From: Gonapodya prolifera JEL478
Taxonomy: Eukaryota > Monoblepharomycota > Monoblepharidomycetes > Monoblepharidales > Gonapodyaceae
Assembly (NCBI GenBank): GCA_001574975.1
Contig: KQ965793.1
Coordinates: 69,330-133,329, forward strand
Length of the DNA: 64,000 bases
Direction of reading: 5' to 3'
Both the position numbers and the translations under genes were made by a program. Each line of letters opens with the position of its first letter. Position 1 is the first letter of the stretch. This document shows positions 1 through 10,266 of the stretch, piece by piece. A model generated the notes under the pieces. It was not told where the DNA came from and made no database searches. It saw only the letters and a program-made list of their open reading frames with translations.

Positions 1-2290
1 ACATTAAACGTATTCGGCCACGGCGGATACCAATACACGCTCATGCCAACCCAATCGACATAGTCATCACCGGGGTAGTAGGGCGAGTAAGGGTCGTCCC
101 ATTGGTCCAGCTGGCCGTTGCCGTTGGTGTCGAGGTCGTTGAAGTCTTGTGAGTATTGTGCTGGGTCGTAGGCGCCGCCGGACCAGGGGTAGTTGAGCTG
201 GAGGTGGGGGGATGGGGGGGGGGGGAGGTGGAGGTGAGGAAAGGGAAAGGGAATGAGGGCAAAAGAAAGGGAAAGAGAAGGGAAGATGAAAACGTACACC
301 GTTGTTAGGAGCCCACAGCATTGCACAGTTGGGAACGGTGTGCACGGCGCGGGCGATGCGCTGGAATGTGGCTTTGTACTGCGTGTCGTGGTGGTGGTGG
401 TGGAGTTTTCAGTAAAGGTCCCCCGCACACAACAGGCAGGAAAAGACTCACCAACGACGGTTTCCTTCCCCAAACTACCCCACACCACCAAAAAGCCTCA
501 AATTAAAACACTGTACCCCGACACCAAACCCACACAACGACACTCACTGTACCACCCCCCGTTCATCTCATGCGCGAACCTGATAATGACGCCGATCCCG
601 GCGCCGTTGAGACCCCATAGCTCGGAAACGAGCGCGTTGATGGCGTCGTCCGTGACGGAGTAGAGGCCGTTCATTGGTTCGAGGCTGGTATTGCACACAC
701 AATGGAAAAAGGGAAGCATTTGCGTTAACGTCGGTCTTTGCCCCAGCACCACAACCAGAAAGAGTCCTCGGTCAGTGCTGTCACGCTTAGGCCTCTGTGT
801 CCTCGCTGCGCCCTAACAGTTCGGTCTTCCTTTGCACTCCATCCACCAACCCCCGCACTCACGTCAGAACAAACGTAGCCCCTGGCCCAAGCTGATCCTT
901 CCAAAACTGCGCGCTCGAATACCACGCCCAATCCAACGGAAACGGAAAGAAATCGCCAAACATGAGCGCCGTCTTTCCGATGCGCGAGGCGTATTTCTGG
1001 GGGGTGTCGCCGTAGGTGGACATGTCGAGGTAGGCGCCGAGGAGGACTTTGCCCGAGGGGACCGAGATGCGGCCGATGGTTTGTTTGGCGCCTGAGAATT
1101 GGAGTTTTCCGCCTTTTGTAGTGCGCCAGCGACAACCAACAAAAAGAAGAAAAAAAAAGAGTGGGTACGTGAGTTATGCATCCACATGCACACAAACCGC
1201 CCCAAACACCCCAAACACGTACCGTTATAATTCGGGATACTTGCCGGCGGAGAGCTCGGCGGGGGCGGGGGCGACTTGACGGGCGTGACAGCGCCCTGCC
1301 CACTCGTGAGCGCTCCAAACCAGGTGGAGCATTTCCACGCGGACCAATCGGACAGGTCTTGGTCGGAGAGCTTTGAGCCGGATTGGTATAAGGCGTAGAC
1401 TGTGTCGCAGGTTCGGGTTGCGGCGGGGGAGGGGGCAGGGGGAGTGGCGGGAGGAGGGGAAGAGGGGGAAGTGGAAGGAGCAGTGACAGTCCCGAGACCG
1501 CCAGGGTACCACGTGTCGCACTTCCAATCGACCCAGTCGAGGAGATCTTGCGCAGACGCCGCCTGCCCGAGCTCAGCGACCGCCGCGTGGATGGACGTGC
1601 ACGTGCGTGTCGATGCCGCCGGCGGGGACGGGGTCGTTGTGGTGGGAAGACCGGATGGGAACCATGTCGCGCACGTCCAGGATGTCCAATCGGCCAAGTC
1701 CTGGGCCGAGGGGGTGGCGGTCTTGGCGGCTGCGTAAATCGAGTCGCACGTGCGTCCGGCCGGGTGCGGGGCAGGGGCGGCGCCGATACCGGACGGGAAC
1801 CAGTTGACGCATGTCCAGTCAAGCCAGTCCTGCCGATCCTGGGCCGTGAGTGCCGTTGCGCCCGATGAGGTGAACAGGGCGTAGATGGAGTCGCATGATT
1901 TGGCGGCTGGGGCAGGAGGTGGGTTAGGGGAAGCCGAGCCGATGCCGGAGGGGAACCAGGTGGAGCAGGCCCAGGTTGCCCAGTCGGAGTAGTCTTGGGC
2001 GGTTAGGGCGGTTCCGGCTGAGGACGTGGGTTTTGCCACATGGGGGTGGGTGGTGGGGGGCGAGTCAGGGTGGGGAGGTGTGGGCAGGGCGGATGTGGTT
2101 AGAGATGGGGTAGAGTAAAAAGGTTATGCAGTGGCAAGTACGCACCTGCGAATGTCTGGTAGATAGTGTCGCAGGACTTTGCCTGTCTCCTGCCGAGCGA
2201 GGGTGCAGCATCTGCGCCGATTGCCGCGCAGACGACCAGCGCCGACACAGCGACTGCGACGCGGGCTGTGGGAGAGTTTCGGATGCGCAT
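1..2290 (-). CDS. Secreted GH26 endo-beta-mannanase-like hydrolase with five Cys/Trp modules (3' end outside window)
   Basis: The start at 2290 opens a signal peptide (Arg-rich start, then VAVAVSALVVCAAIGADA). Exon 1 runs 2290..2146 and exon 2 2017..1223, giving five tandem modules of about 60 residues with Pro/Ser linkers. The catalytic domain follows: 'LGAYLDMSTYGDTPQKY' near 1050-1000, 'FPFPLDWAWY' near 930, the GH26 acid/base motif 'RFAHEMNGGWY' near 590-555 (Glu of HEMNG), 'CAMLWAPNN' near 320, and 'DYVDWVGMSVYWYPP' near 60-20. GH26 enzymes cleave beta-1,4-mannans or mixed-linkage glucans with two catalytic glutamates; the nucleophile Glu lies past the window edge. Introns interrupt at about 2145-2018, 1222-1110 and again near 830, 720, 560-450 and 290-210. 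The secreted location follows from the signal peptide. Mannanase versus lichenase activity cannot be decided from this fragment. Confidence 0.85.
1300..2180 (-). repeat. Five tandem Cys/Trp protein modules inside the GH26 gene
   Basis: Each module reads C-[DT]-[ST]-[IV]-[YH]-(A) ... [AS]xQD-x-x-DWxxWxC-x-[TN]-W-[FY]-P/G, with two cysteines and three or four tryptophans per copy. First cysteines lie near 2174, 1893, 1750, 1600 and 1412. Copy 1 is split by the first intron. Linkers are rich in Pro, Ala, Ser and Thr. The pattern does not match the fungal CBM1 cysteine pattern or any module I can name. Position (between signal peptide and catalytic domain), aromatic content and tandem number suggest carbohydrate binding, which is inference. 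Confidence 0.85.
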
Positions 2291-2935
2291 TGCTGGATGG
2301 CGATGGAAAGTGGAAGGGCAATTGCACCCGAAGAATAGGAGAGTCAGCCACCAATGGCAACCCGGACCAATCGCTACCCCCTAAAGCCCCCCTAATACCG
2401 CCTTATCCCCCCTAGCGAACTCACCAGCAACGTAACGCGCGCGATCCGTGCGAGAGTGTCACCCCTTGTGCGGTTCCAGGGGTGGTGTGCTGCGGACGCA
2501 ACGCCCTCGCCTTGTTTTTGCTCTTCCAAAAACGGAACAAAGTCCTATTTCGCGAAAGACGAAAACAGGTTGAAAAAGAAAAGATAGCGTTTGGAAGTAA
2601 GAGGGAAGTGGTGGATCGCAGTACGAAATACCTTGGCTGATTATGAAAATGGGCAGTGGCGAAAAAGTCCGAATCCTGACCGGTGCCTCGCACAACAAAC
2701 AAACTCTCTTTGTTTGCTTCTATGAGCGTGGCGTTCGCCAACAACATTGCTTTGCTTTGCGTGTGATTAAAGCACTTCAAGACTATGGGCTCGACCGCCA
2801 TTGACATACAACGTTTGAAAACTGGTTCGACCATCACATGACAGACACGCGTGACATCGTCAAAGAGCTCTATACATTTCACAACTTTGCAACTCGCAAC
2901 AACCCTTGCTAGGCACTTCTCATAATCGGCTTTGT
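2291..2935. other. Upstream region of the GH26 gene; no convincing gene
   Basis: This stretch separates the GH26 start from the decayed repeats to the right. A minus-strand reading frame of about 150 codons (2882..2421) exists but has no recognisable domain, no signal peptide and biased composition, so I do not call it a gene. The GH26 promoter should lie at its left end. An obvious TATA element was not seen. Confidence 0.4.
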
Positions 2936-3130
2936 CTTCCCAGACATTAAATCCACAATCCAGCTGATACAGGTTGATACATTCATCACAAACAGACTAA
3001 TCATGGTGATGATGCCACGGAACACGTCGTTGTGCGCCTGGAAAATACGCAGTCGCTGACCAGGGGCTAGTGAAGTGTGCGAGGCTCAGGATGGAGCGTC
3101 ACGGTTTGGTGTTTGACGAGACTGTGATAG
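2936..3130 (-). pseudogene. Diverged, broken copy of the small membrane-protein gene at 4.6-4.9 kb
   Basis: On the minus strand this segment aligns over its whole length with 4620-4850: the same order of short blocks is seen, for example 'AATCCAGCTGAT', 'GATG/CCC-GTGGAACACG-CGTTGT', 'GACCAGGGGC-AGTGAAG' and 'GAGCGT-ACGGTTTGG'. Many substitutions and small indels abolish a continuous reading frame, so the copy cannot encode the transmembrane protein. It is the left end of the decayed array described in the next entry. The relation is seen directly in the sequence; that the 4.6 kb copy is the parent is inferred from its open frame. Confidence 0.75.
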
Positions 3131-5600
3131 TTAGAGCCCGTTTGGGCGGGGTCCGGGGTAGGGGTAGGGAGATCGATGAGACGAACGAGAGATCAGGAAC
3201 GTTCGTCACTGGCCCCAAACGCCATTCAGTGCTTCAACCACTCGTCAAAAAAACAATTCCGTGGTTCACGCTCCCCAATCCCACGTGACGTTTGGCTTCA
3301 GAACTCTCTATCCATATTCTTCAAAGGGCACGGTCTTGGGACATGAGTGTCATTCTCCCCACTCCAGGAAACCCGGAAGATTTGTACGAGGTGTTGAAAG
3401 CTTGCATTGAAGCCATACGTGTCGAGGACTCGTCAAAGATTGATTCCTGTTACAGCGCCAGGGGAGGCGAGGTGGGCTGGGGTATTTGGAGGGTTTTGGC
3501 AGGCGGGTGTCAAAGAGAACGTTCCAAGTGCTAGAACCAATACGAAGTGTTTTGCGGCATCAAATTTGTATGGGGCAAACACTCGACAAAGATCATTCCT
3601 TGCTCCCCACTCCGTAATCCCTCAGTACACTAGTACCCCAAAAACTGACGGTCCCGAAGGAAGCTTGTCATGTATGAACGTGGTGGTTACCGAGTTGCAA
3701 CATCGCTACAAGGTGGGCAAAGCAGACATCATTCGAGGCATGCTTTCCCAGCACTCGTCAAAATACGTTAGTTGTTAACCTTTGTGGATCACACTCCACT
3801 CCACATCAAACCCTCCAACTGATGTATCATTCAAATATTTTTTGGTTGCTACGTCGGACAAGATTGTTCCTGGGAAATGAGAAAACATGTTTACGAGGAT
3901 GTTGATGCCGCACACACGCAGTACACGCGAAAGCCTCGTCAAAATAATTCCACACACTCAAATGACACACTTCTTTGCAATATTAAAAGGGTCAAAGTTT
4001 TCTTCTTATCCGCTCAGACACGACAAAATGGTGCATACGAGGTGGCGTTTGACTGCGCCACATACGACAAGCGCGCCAAATGCTGGTCAAAAATTTCTGT
4101 CCGTCCTCCAACGACATACTGTAGGAGCTCTTGTATTCAATTCTGGCCGATATTTCGATGCAACAGATGACGTCAGACACAGTGCAGTGAGTGCTTCTTG
4201 ATGCTGAGCGAGGTAATGCTGCCAGGCCGACGTAAAAGCATGAAAAAGACGTAGATAAGATCTAAGAGTAAATGCGGTGGATGGCACTACTGCATGCCGT
4301 GCCTTCTCGTAAAATGTACTCGGACAAAACCGTTCCAATGCTGACCGGTGCTTTACACGAGAAACTCTCCTTTTGGTGTGTACCAGAAGTGGCAGTCACA
4401 TACTTACATATCGTAAAAGCCCATCCAATGGCCTCGTCATATTTCTGCGTCAGGTCTCGCGTTCAACCACGGAACAAACAGCAAGTCACCACCAATGGAA
4501 GCAAAGAACCAAACTCCATTTTCACACTGAAAAAATACAAACTTGCTATCACAGGCACTACGTTCCACTTCCCACCCAGACCCTAGCCTCTTCACATAAC
4601 GGTCGGCTTCTTCTTCTCAAACTTCTCGTTCGTCTGCAGATCCGAAATCCAGCTGATCCCCGTCCACAGAATCAGCACAAACGGAATCACGGCGACGATC
4701 CCGTGGAACACGCCGTTGTTCGAAAGCCAGTACTTTTGGAAGATCGGGCGCTTGGAGTACGCTGTTGCAGACCAGGGGCCAGTGAAGTTTTGAAGCTCAG
4801 GAGGGAGCGTAACGGTTTGGCGTGCTACGAGGTGGTGTGTGGGCTGGTGTTCATGTCGAGGGTTGGGAAGTAAGGGTGAGGAGGGGGGAAAGGAGGGGGG
4901 TCGAATTAGAATTGACGAAAACAGACGAGGTTTCCGACGATGCCACTCCAACCCTGTGTGACTCAGTGACTCGTCCAAAATATTTATGTGCTCCAAATTC
5001 CATACTCCACGCTTTACACGGCACAATCAACACTCCAAGGTCCATCCTACAGAAACCATCAATCCGCCTCATTGAAAAATGTTCCTGACCACACACCGAG
5101 GTGGCACACAAGCAGTCATTTCGCCACGACTAGTGAGAGGATACTTTATCGAGGGTGAAGATCGTGGAGTTTCCAAAATATCTTTTGGAGGAATTCGCCG
5201 TACGGTCAACAAGACCTCGTCAAAAACAACGTTCCTTTTCGCACCGCACGCCCCCACACGCGCGTCGTCGAAACCACCTTTGCGACCACCAGATCAAACA
5301 AGATGTGCATTGTTTCCGTCGTGTTCTGCTGACCACTCGGATACCACGCTTACGAGGTGTTTGACTGCCACACACACGCCGCGTGGGCCAGACACTCGTC
5401 AAAAACAAATTTTGTCACACTCCCCCATGTGCGCCATCCAGAGTGATATTCAGACACAACAAATGTCAGGCATCCGTTCAGGATGGCGATCGCGCGCCGG
5501 ATTGGAGAAGTGTTACGAGGAGTTCGAGGCCCGCGCGATGCGAGCTCAACGCATCGTCAAGAGACGTTCACGTCCGGTCGCACGTGTCCACGATCCTGTT
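3100..5600. repeat. Decayed tandem array, loose 150-190 bp period
   Basis: Two short blocks recur in the same order. One is TACGAGGTG-TTTGA-TGC-like (near 3388, 3541, 3891, 4035, 4828, 5353, 5514). The other is a (C)ACTCGTCAAAA..TTCC-like block starting near 3243, 3431, 3584, 3756, 3937, 4085, 4321, 4972, 5218, 5397 and 5555. Successive spacings among the first six are 188, 153, 172, 181 and 148 bp, and 246, 179 and 158 bp among the last four. Between blocks the copies are too diverged to align by eye. The array surrounds the small membrane-protein gene, whose own 5' portion (near 4828) carries the TACGAGGTG block, so the units probably derive from repeated duplication of that locus. Confidence 0.65.
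4592..4860 (-). CDS. Small single-pass membrane protein, unrecognised; start unresolved
   Basis: The minus-strand frame ends at 4592. It reads '..RQTVTLPPELQNFTGPW', then 'YSKRPIFQKYWLSNNG', a hydrophobic span 'GIVAVIPFVLILWTGISWI' (about 4715-4650), and a Lys-rich tail 'EKFEKKKPTVM'. About 75 residues are well supported. No in-frame ATG lies directly upstream, so an upstream coding exon is likely. Size, the single TM span and the charged tail resemble accessory subunits of the mitochondrial inner membrane, but I cannot place it in a family. A diverged copy lies at 2.9-3.1 kb, which shows that this locus has been duplicated. Confidence 0.55.
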
Positions 5601-6878
5601 ACACCAAAACACCTAACTCCCTCGCACCCTGACCACCCTGACCACCCTTTCCCCCACCCCTCGCGAAACCAACCTCGCCAACCACCCCGGCAAACACAAC
5701 CACGTACTTCTCCCCGACGGTATCAGCAAGCTCCTCAAGCGTCTTCTCGAGGATACTGTCGGCGTCCCGAGTCGCAGTCAGGTGCAGGGTAAGAAGGGTC
5801 AAGTGGGTCGTGGAGACGGGGGGGAGGGCGCGGGCTGAAGGAATAAGGGGTTTGCGGGTCAAATTCCGAACGGCGAACAGCGGGGCAGATCAGCAAAGAA
5901 CAGGGAGTACGAAACTTACACGCGGCGGCAATACCCCTCTCGACGTTCGCACAGACTCCTCCGACGATGTCGTCGACGACGTGAGGGATGGAGCGGTCGG
6001 AGACGACGTGCGGGATTTGTAGGGATGACGTGGCAAGGTTCAGTGAGCGCTGGTGGGAGGTGGGGGATGGGACGGGGTTGGATCCGGATGAAGTGGATCG
6101 AAAAGAGGCGCGTGGGTGGAGAGAAGTGGTGGTAGAGGTCGAATGCTTGGGGACGAATGAAGGAGAGCGCGATAGAGTACGCTACTGCGTACCTTGACGC
6201 AGGAGTGCTTCCCGCCGGCGAAGTCTTTGAGCTTGACCTGTCGGCAAAAGCAAGAGCGTAGGTCAGCTTTCTCTCTTTCCTCTTTGCAGTTCCCGTTCAC
6301 GCAGCCCTCCAATCTCGCCCTCGCTTCCCTGTCTCACACAGGCTCCCTCGATAACATCTCACCCCTCGCCTTCCCCCGAGCTGAAAACCCACCCCCTCCT
6401 GCTCAACAACCAGCACAACACCTCCGCACTGCAGCGCGTCCAGGAGGGGTGACAGTTGGGAAGTGAGGGTGTGCTCGGTGGCGAAGACAACGGGAGAGGC
6501 AGTAGACGCGCTGGGTGTCGGAGAGATGGAGGTGGGTGGTCCAGGAGAGGTTTGGGGGTGAGAACGCGTTCGAGGGATGGTTTGAGTGAAGGAGAATGGA
6601 GGGGAGTGGTGGGAGACATGCACTGCAGGTGAGTGGTAGGAGACACGAGGACGACGGCTTGTCGCGACACGGCCATTCTTTGCTCCCGCCCTTTACATCG
6701 GTCCCATTTCCTTCGCCGCTCGCATTCGCCCCGGCTTCCTCCTCCCTCGCTCCGACCCCCTTTCACCAACGCAAACTCACCCCAACCCGCTCCATGCCGC
6801 GAGCGGCACTGCGTCACGAAGGCAAGTCGCGCCCGTCGCGAGGAGAACGATGGGCAGGATTGTGTGGAGGAGGCGCAT
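5600..6878 (-). CDS. BIG1/Voa1 (V-ATPase accessory Ac45)-like ER protein, multi-exon
   Basis: ATG at 6878 gives a signal peptide 'MRLLHTILPIVLLATG' followed by 'RDAVPLAAWSGLG'; exon 1 ends at 6781 before a GTGAGT donor. The 'PLxAWS' motif just after the signal peptide is typical of BIG1, Voa1 and Ac45 lumenal proteins, which act in the ER in beta-1,6-glucan synthesis or V-ATPase assembly. Later exons read 'RQAVVLVSP' near 6650, 'SPVVFATEHTLTSQL' near 6500, 'VKLKDFAGGKHSCVK' near 6240-6195, 'HVVDDIVGGVCANVERGIAAA' near 5980-5925 and 'ILEKTLEELADTVGEKYVVVFAG' near 5740-5680. The family normally ends in a transmembrane helix; none is visible before the stop near 5600, where the gene runs into the decayed array. 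The C-terminus may lie in an exon I have not found, or be lost. Confidence 0.45.
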
Positions 6879-7102
6879 TCTGTGTTGGGACCTCGGGGTG
6901 CTCGTGAGGGTGGAGAGGAAAGGAGGCCCGGTTGATTGAAAACAGCGCCACATTGCGGGTCACGCCGTTGAGAACTTCACACCTTTTCACGATTGAGAGG
7001 GCATTCTTCCAGGGGAAATAGCGAAAGCAGTTTTCGTGCGACTACATGGACCGGAACTTCGGTTTGCGAGGATGTTCACTTTCGACAACATTGAGTTATA
7101 AG

Positions 7103-8863
7103 TCAAGACTCATATTCAACGCGGAGAGCTTCATCTTGATCCACCACTGTCCATCGTCCCCCCTCCTTCCTCCACTCCATCTTGCCACGGCTATTCAACG
7201 CCTCATCGCTCCCAGTCCCTCCCACCACAATCCGCTTTAATGCTGGCGACATGGCCATGAGCACCGCGAGGTCCCCCATGGCGACCCGTGTCGCGGGAAT
7301 GTCGAGCTCCCTGAGCGAAGGAGCAATCAATGAGAGCAGTGCAATGTTGGAACAAGGCGGCATGTCGAGTGTCCTACGCTTGGCGATCTCAGCGAACCCA
7401 ACTCCTGCTCGGGCGAATGAGTTGTGCCCCGCGGATTGCGACTGCCGTTGCGCGATGGGGTCGTGCATGACTTGCACGGCAGGGTGAGTGAAGACGAGAC
7501 GTTTGATGGAGGGGGATAGCTTTGACAGCAGCGCGTTAAAGACATTTGGGCTGGCGTGCCGTCTTCTGTCCCCATCATGTGACGCAATTTCTGGAGTCAT
7601 TGCCATACATCCATCGAGAGTCAGCTCGACAAGCTTTGGCGCAGCTTCACAGAGAAATTTCACCAAACCGTCGTTACTGGGTTTGCCCTCCTGTGAAGTA
7701 TTCGGGGAATGATTTGTGTACTCATTCTCCATGTACTCGTGGAAGAAGGGAATATTGCGGGACGTACTGATACGTACGAGGTGAAGATGAGTGAGGCGTG
7801 GTAAAGGACGTTCAAGGAGGCGTTTCCAGTCATCAGAATCATAGAACACGTCATTGGTATCTGCGGAAGCCATTGGACCAGGACCAAGGTAGAGATGTGT
7901 GAGTGAAGTTAAGTGGGAAATAGCGGCTAAAAGGTTGTGCATGGATGCGGATGAACGGACTTCGAGCGTTGTGAGGGTGTCGACAAGAACCAGTGATGAA
8001 AGGAGGTGAGTCAGACCATCGTGGTCAAATGAGTGATCGTAGTTCCCGCTCTGTGATGAAAACGTCCAAGACAAGTGTCTCAGCTTAGAAAGTTGGGGTA
8101 GCCCTGATAGTACTGCGTCCGTGCGTGCGCCCCACATAGTGCCAACTGAAAATGAAATTGATTCAACGGTAGAGGAACATTGCTCCAGAACCGGCAACGT
8201 GTATTCCAATGAGGGAAGTAAGCCGAGGGCAACGTGACGTAGTTTAGGTGTTGTGGCATTCCACGGAATACGCGTTTGAGAGCTGTACCGCTGTTCTGCC
8301 GTGCTGATGGGCCAAGCAGCAGTACGCCTCGATCTCAACCATAATGCTTCAATGTCAAGGTGCGTCAGCTTTGGGTACACCGAGCCCGATCCAAAGAGGA
8401 GCTCTACCACGCGAGACTGGTTTGAAATCGTGGTGTGGAACGTCTCTGTGTGGCGATCGGCACCCAAAGGTGGAGCTACGAGGGAGATATGTTTGATATT
8501 GACCATCACGACGTTGATAAGGGTGGTGAGGGAGGTTTGGTCGATGTTTCTGGCGCCCCAAACGGAGTGGTGAATTTCGAGCGATCGAACGAGGGCGAGC
8601 CATGGGCTTGGCCCAGTACCGCCGCCAAGAGAAGGATGATTCGACGCAACGAGGCGCGACAGTGCGGTTTCGTTGGGGATGCGGAGATTCCTCCACAGAG
8701 CAGGTCGGGAAATCGCGTTGAAGGAGCGGGAAACAAGGGAGAGCGAGGCGATCGAGTGCGGCTCAAGAAGCTCGGCGACAATGGCAAGCACGTCTGCGCT
8801 CAAGGGCGTCGGAAACGTGTAAGACATGGTTTGCACTGCTGTGGACATGGCCTTGTGTTTCAT
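7103..8863 (-). CDS. F-box protein with leucine-rich repeats, single exon
   Basis: An uninterrupted frame of 586 codons. After a short leader, residues about 15-60 read 'LSADVLAIVAELLEPHSIAS' then 'LSLVSRSFNAISRPALWRNL', an F-box (Skp1-binding) motif. The remainder has irregular Leu-rich segments such as 'LTHLDIEALWL', 'LSKLRHLSWTF', 'LTHLYLGPG', 'LTHLHLVRIS', 'LVELTLDG' and 'LRELDIPATRV' at about 25-residue spacing, as in fungal F-box/LRR proteins that select substrates for SCF ubiquitin ligases. An in-frame ATG five codons downstream (MSTAV) is an alternative start. Absence of introns is unusual for this window. The substrate is unknown. Confidence 0.8.
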   Translation of the reverse strand: MKHKAMSTAVQTMSYTFPTPLSADVLAIVAELLEPHSIASLSLVSRSFNAISRPALWRNLRIPNETALSRLVASNHPSLGGGTGPSPWLALVRSLEIHHSVWGARNIDQTSLTTLINVVMVNIKHISLVAPPLGADRHTETFHTTISNQSRVVELLFGSGSVYPKLTHLDIEALWLRSRRTAAWPISTAEQRYSSQTRIPWNATTPKLRHVALGLLPSLEYTLPVLEQCSSTVESISFSVGTMWGARTDAVLSGLPQLSKLRHLSWTFSSQSGNYDHSFDHDGLTHLLSSLVLVDTLTTLEVRSSASMHNLLAAISHLTSLTHLYLGPGPMASADTNDVFYDSDDWKRLLERPLPRLTHLHLVRISTSRNIPFFHEYMENEYTNHSPNTSQEGKPSNDGLVKFLCEAAPKLVELTLDGCMAMTPEIASHDGDRRRHASPNVFNALLSKLSPSIKRLVFTHPAVQVMHDPIAQRQSQSAGHNSFARAGVGFAEIAKRRTLDMPPCSNIALLSLIAPSLRELDIPATRVAMGDLAVLMAMSPALKRIVVGGTGSDEALNSRGKMEWRKEGGRWTVVDQDEALRVEYES

Positions 8864-9100
8864 TTGCTGGGATGCCTGCCGTTAGCGCCGCCAAGGCAGA
8901 CCTTCGTTGCCACGCTCGAGCGTCGGCGCGTGCTGTTGCGGCTGTTGTTTGCGTATGTCCTCTCCGTCGGGTAAATCGGGAAAGTGGTGCCTGATCCTGG
9001 TATCTCTCTGGTCACTTTTGAACCCGGTAGACCTGCAATCATCAACTGATTCCTGAGCCTTGCACTTTTGTTTCTCTGGAAAAAGAAAGGGTCACCACCA

Positions 9101-9107
9101 TATAAAG
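9101..9107 (+). promoter_or_regulatory. TATA box
   Basis: TATAAAG lies 60 bp before the first codon of the small secreted protein reading frame at 9167. Position and match support a real transcription unit there despite the damaged start codon. Confidence 0.5.
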
Positions 9108-9166
9108 GTCGCCAACCGAAGAAGGTGTCCTCGCGTCAAACAAAGCTGCACTGCATCTAATCAACA

Positions 9167-9486
9167 TTGCGTCTAACGCTCATTCTCGTTGCAATCGTTG
9201 CGTACATCGCTGGTGCCACCGCCAAGCCTCATGCGGGTGTGGGCTGCTCTACTAGAATTGGTGGATGCACCGGTGTAAGTGTGGAAGCTTGATCCTCCCG
9301 CTTCTTCGTGTGTACTCCAGATTTGACTCTCATATGTACAACGCCATGCAGCCATGTGTTATTACCTACACGGGAACAGACTACTGCCTTGCCAGTCGCG
9401 ATGGCACTGATTTTCAACTCTCCCTGTGCGGTCCGACATCCATTGAAGGTGTTCCACATCTGGTTTTTCAGATGTGGAACTCTTAA
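9167..9486 (+). CDS. Small secreted Cys-rich protein, start codon disrupted
   Basis: Exon 1 (9167..9274) encodes a typical signal peptide 'LRLTLILVAIVAYIAGATA', then 'KPHAGVGCSTRIGGCTG'. A GTAAGT donor at 9275 and an AG at 9350-9351 join it to exon 2 (9352..9486), 'PCVITYTGTDYCLASRDG' through 'LSLCG', ending in TAA. The mature part is about 60 residues with five cysteines. The frame begins at TTG; an in-frame stop lies a few codons upstream and no ATG is present. Removing one T from ACATTGCGT would create ATGCGT exactly at the start of the signal peptide. The gene may therefore be newly inactivated, use TTG, or carry a sequencing error. Function unknown. Confidence 0.5.
9451..9480. other. Perfect 12-bp inverted repeat at the 3' end of the secreted-protein gene
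   Basis: GTTCCACATCTG (9451-9462) and its exact complement CAGATGTGGAAC (9469-9480) are separated by GTTTTT. The transcript would form a 12-bp stem with a 6-nt loop covering the last codons, immediately before the TAA at 9484. It may act in 3' end formation or stability, or may be a short foldback insertion. Confidence 0.8.
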
Positions 9487-10266
9487 TAAGACACTTTTTG
9501 GAAAATTTCAAAACAGCGCTCGAATGTAGCAGCGGGTCATACCGCTTGCATTGCGTTTGGAGACGCGGAGACTATCTTCTAATATATGCTTTCGGTGTCA
9601 TATATATCAAGTGACGCGTTGATTCTTTGCCCTCTGCCACGGATTGGGAATGTCCATCGCAGGCGCACGCTCATGTCTTACACTATTTTGGTTAGACTTG
9701 GGAATTACAGCTACTGTACGCAGGAATCAATTAGAAGATTGAATATGACCGTGACACCGTTAGCCGCTGGAACATCTGCACATCGCCCAAATAAAATTGT
9801 TGAATCGAGCGTGCAGTTGGCCCTTCGCTGCTGAACATGGCCGATGTTACAACAGACCACATGCCTGCCACTGGAAGTCAGTTCGTCCTTGCACGCCTAA
9901 GTGCGCGGCGTATCGAGGTACAGCGAGCTTGCGTTGCATGGTTCTTCGCAGTGCTTAATCACAGTGTGTCTGGTTGCCGAAACATCCCCGCACCACGAAG
10001 TTGTACTTGGTGAGTTTTGGGTGTCTGTTGGTGATCAGCGGAGTTCTGATTGTCGAGCGTGCAGTGGGCGTATGTGCAGCAGAAAGGTAACAACATGAAC
10101 GCTGTATTGCGTCAGAGATTAGATCAATCATTCGTATGTACTAAATCACTTTGTCGTCAAAAGAAGTGAGAACTGAATCTGGCGGAATATGTACAGAGGT
10201 GCTCGTGGCGACAATTCTCATAATACGATTAAAAGTAATTGCTTGTGGTGGATTCTCCCCGACCAT
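9487..10266. other. Intergenic; no supported gene
   Basis: Short open frames exist on the plus strand (9586-9834 and 9901-10098). One alternative frame near 9840-9960 is rich in cysteines, but no signal peptide, splice pattern or family motif supports it. It could be a remnant of a small secreted protein gene like the one to its left. Confidence 0.3.

Noticed and set aside
725-1822. Long minus-strand open frame (365 codons) overlapping the GH26 modules
   Set aside because: It is an Arg/Pro-rich shadow of the GH26 gene in another frame, caused by GC-rich repeats; the module frame has the conserved cysteines and a signal peptide.
2421-2882. 153-codon minus-strand frame left of the repeat array
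   Set aside because: No domain, no signal peptide, no splice context, and odd composition.
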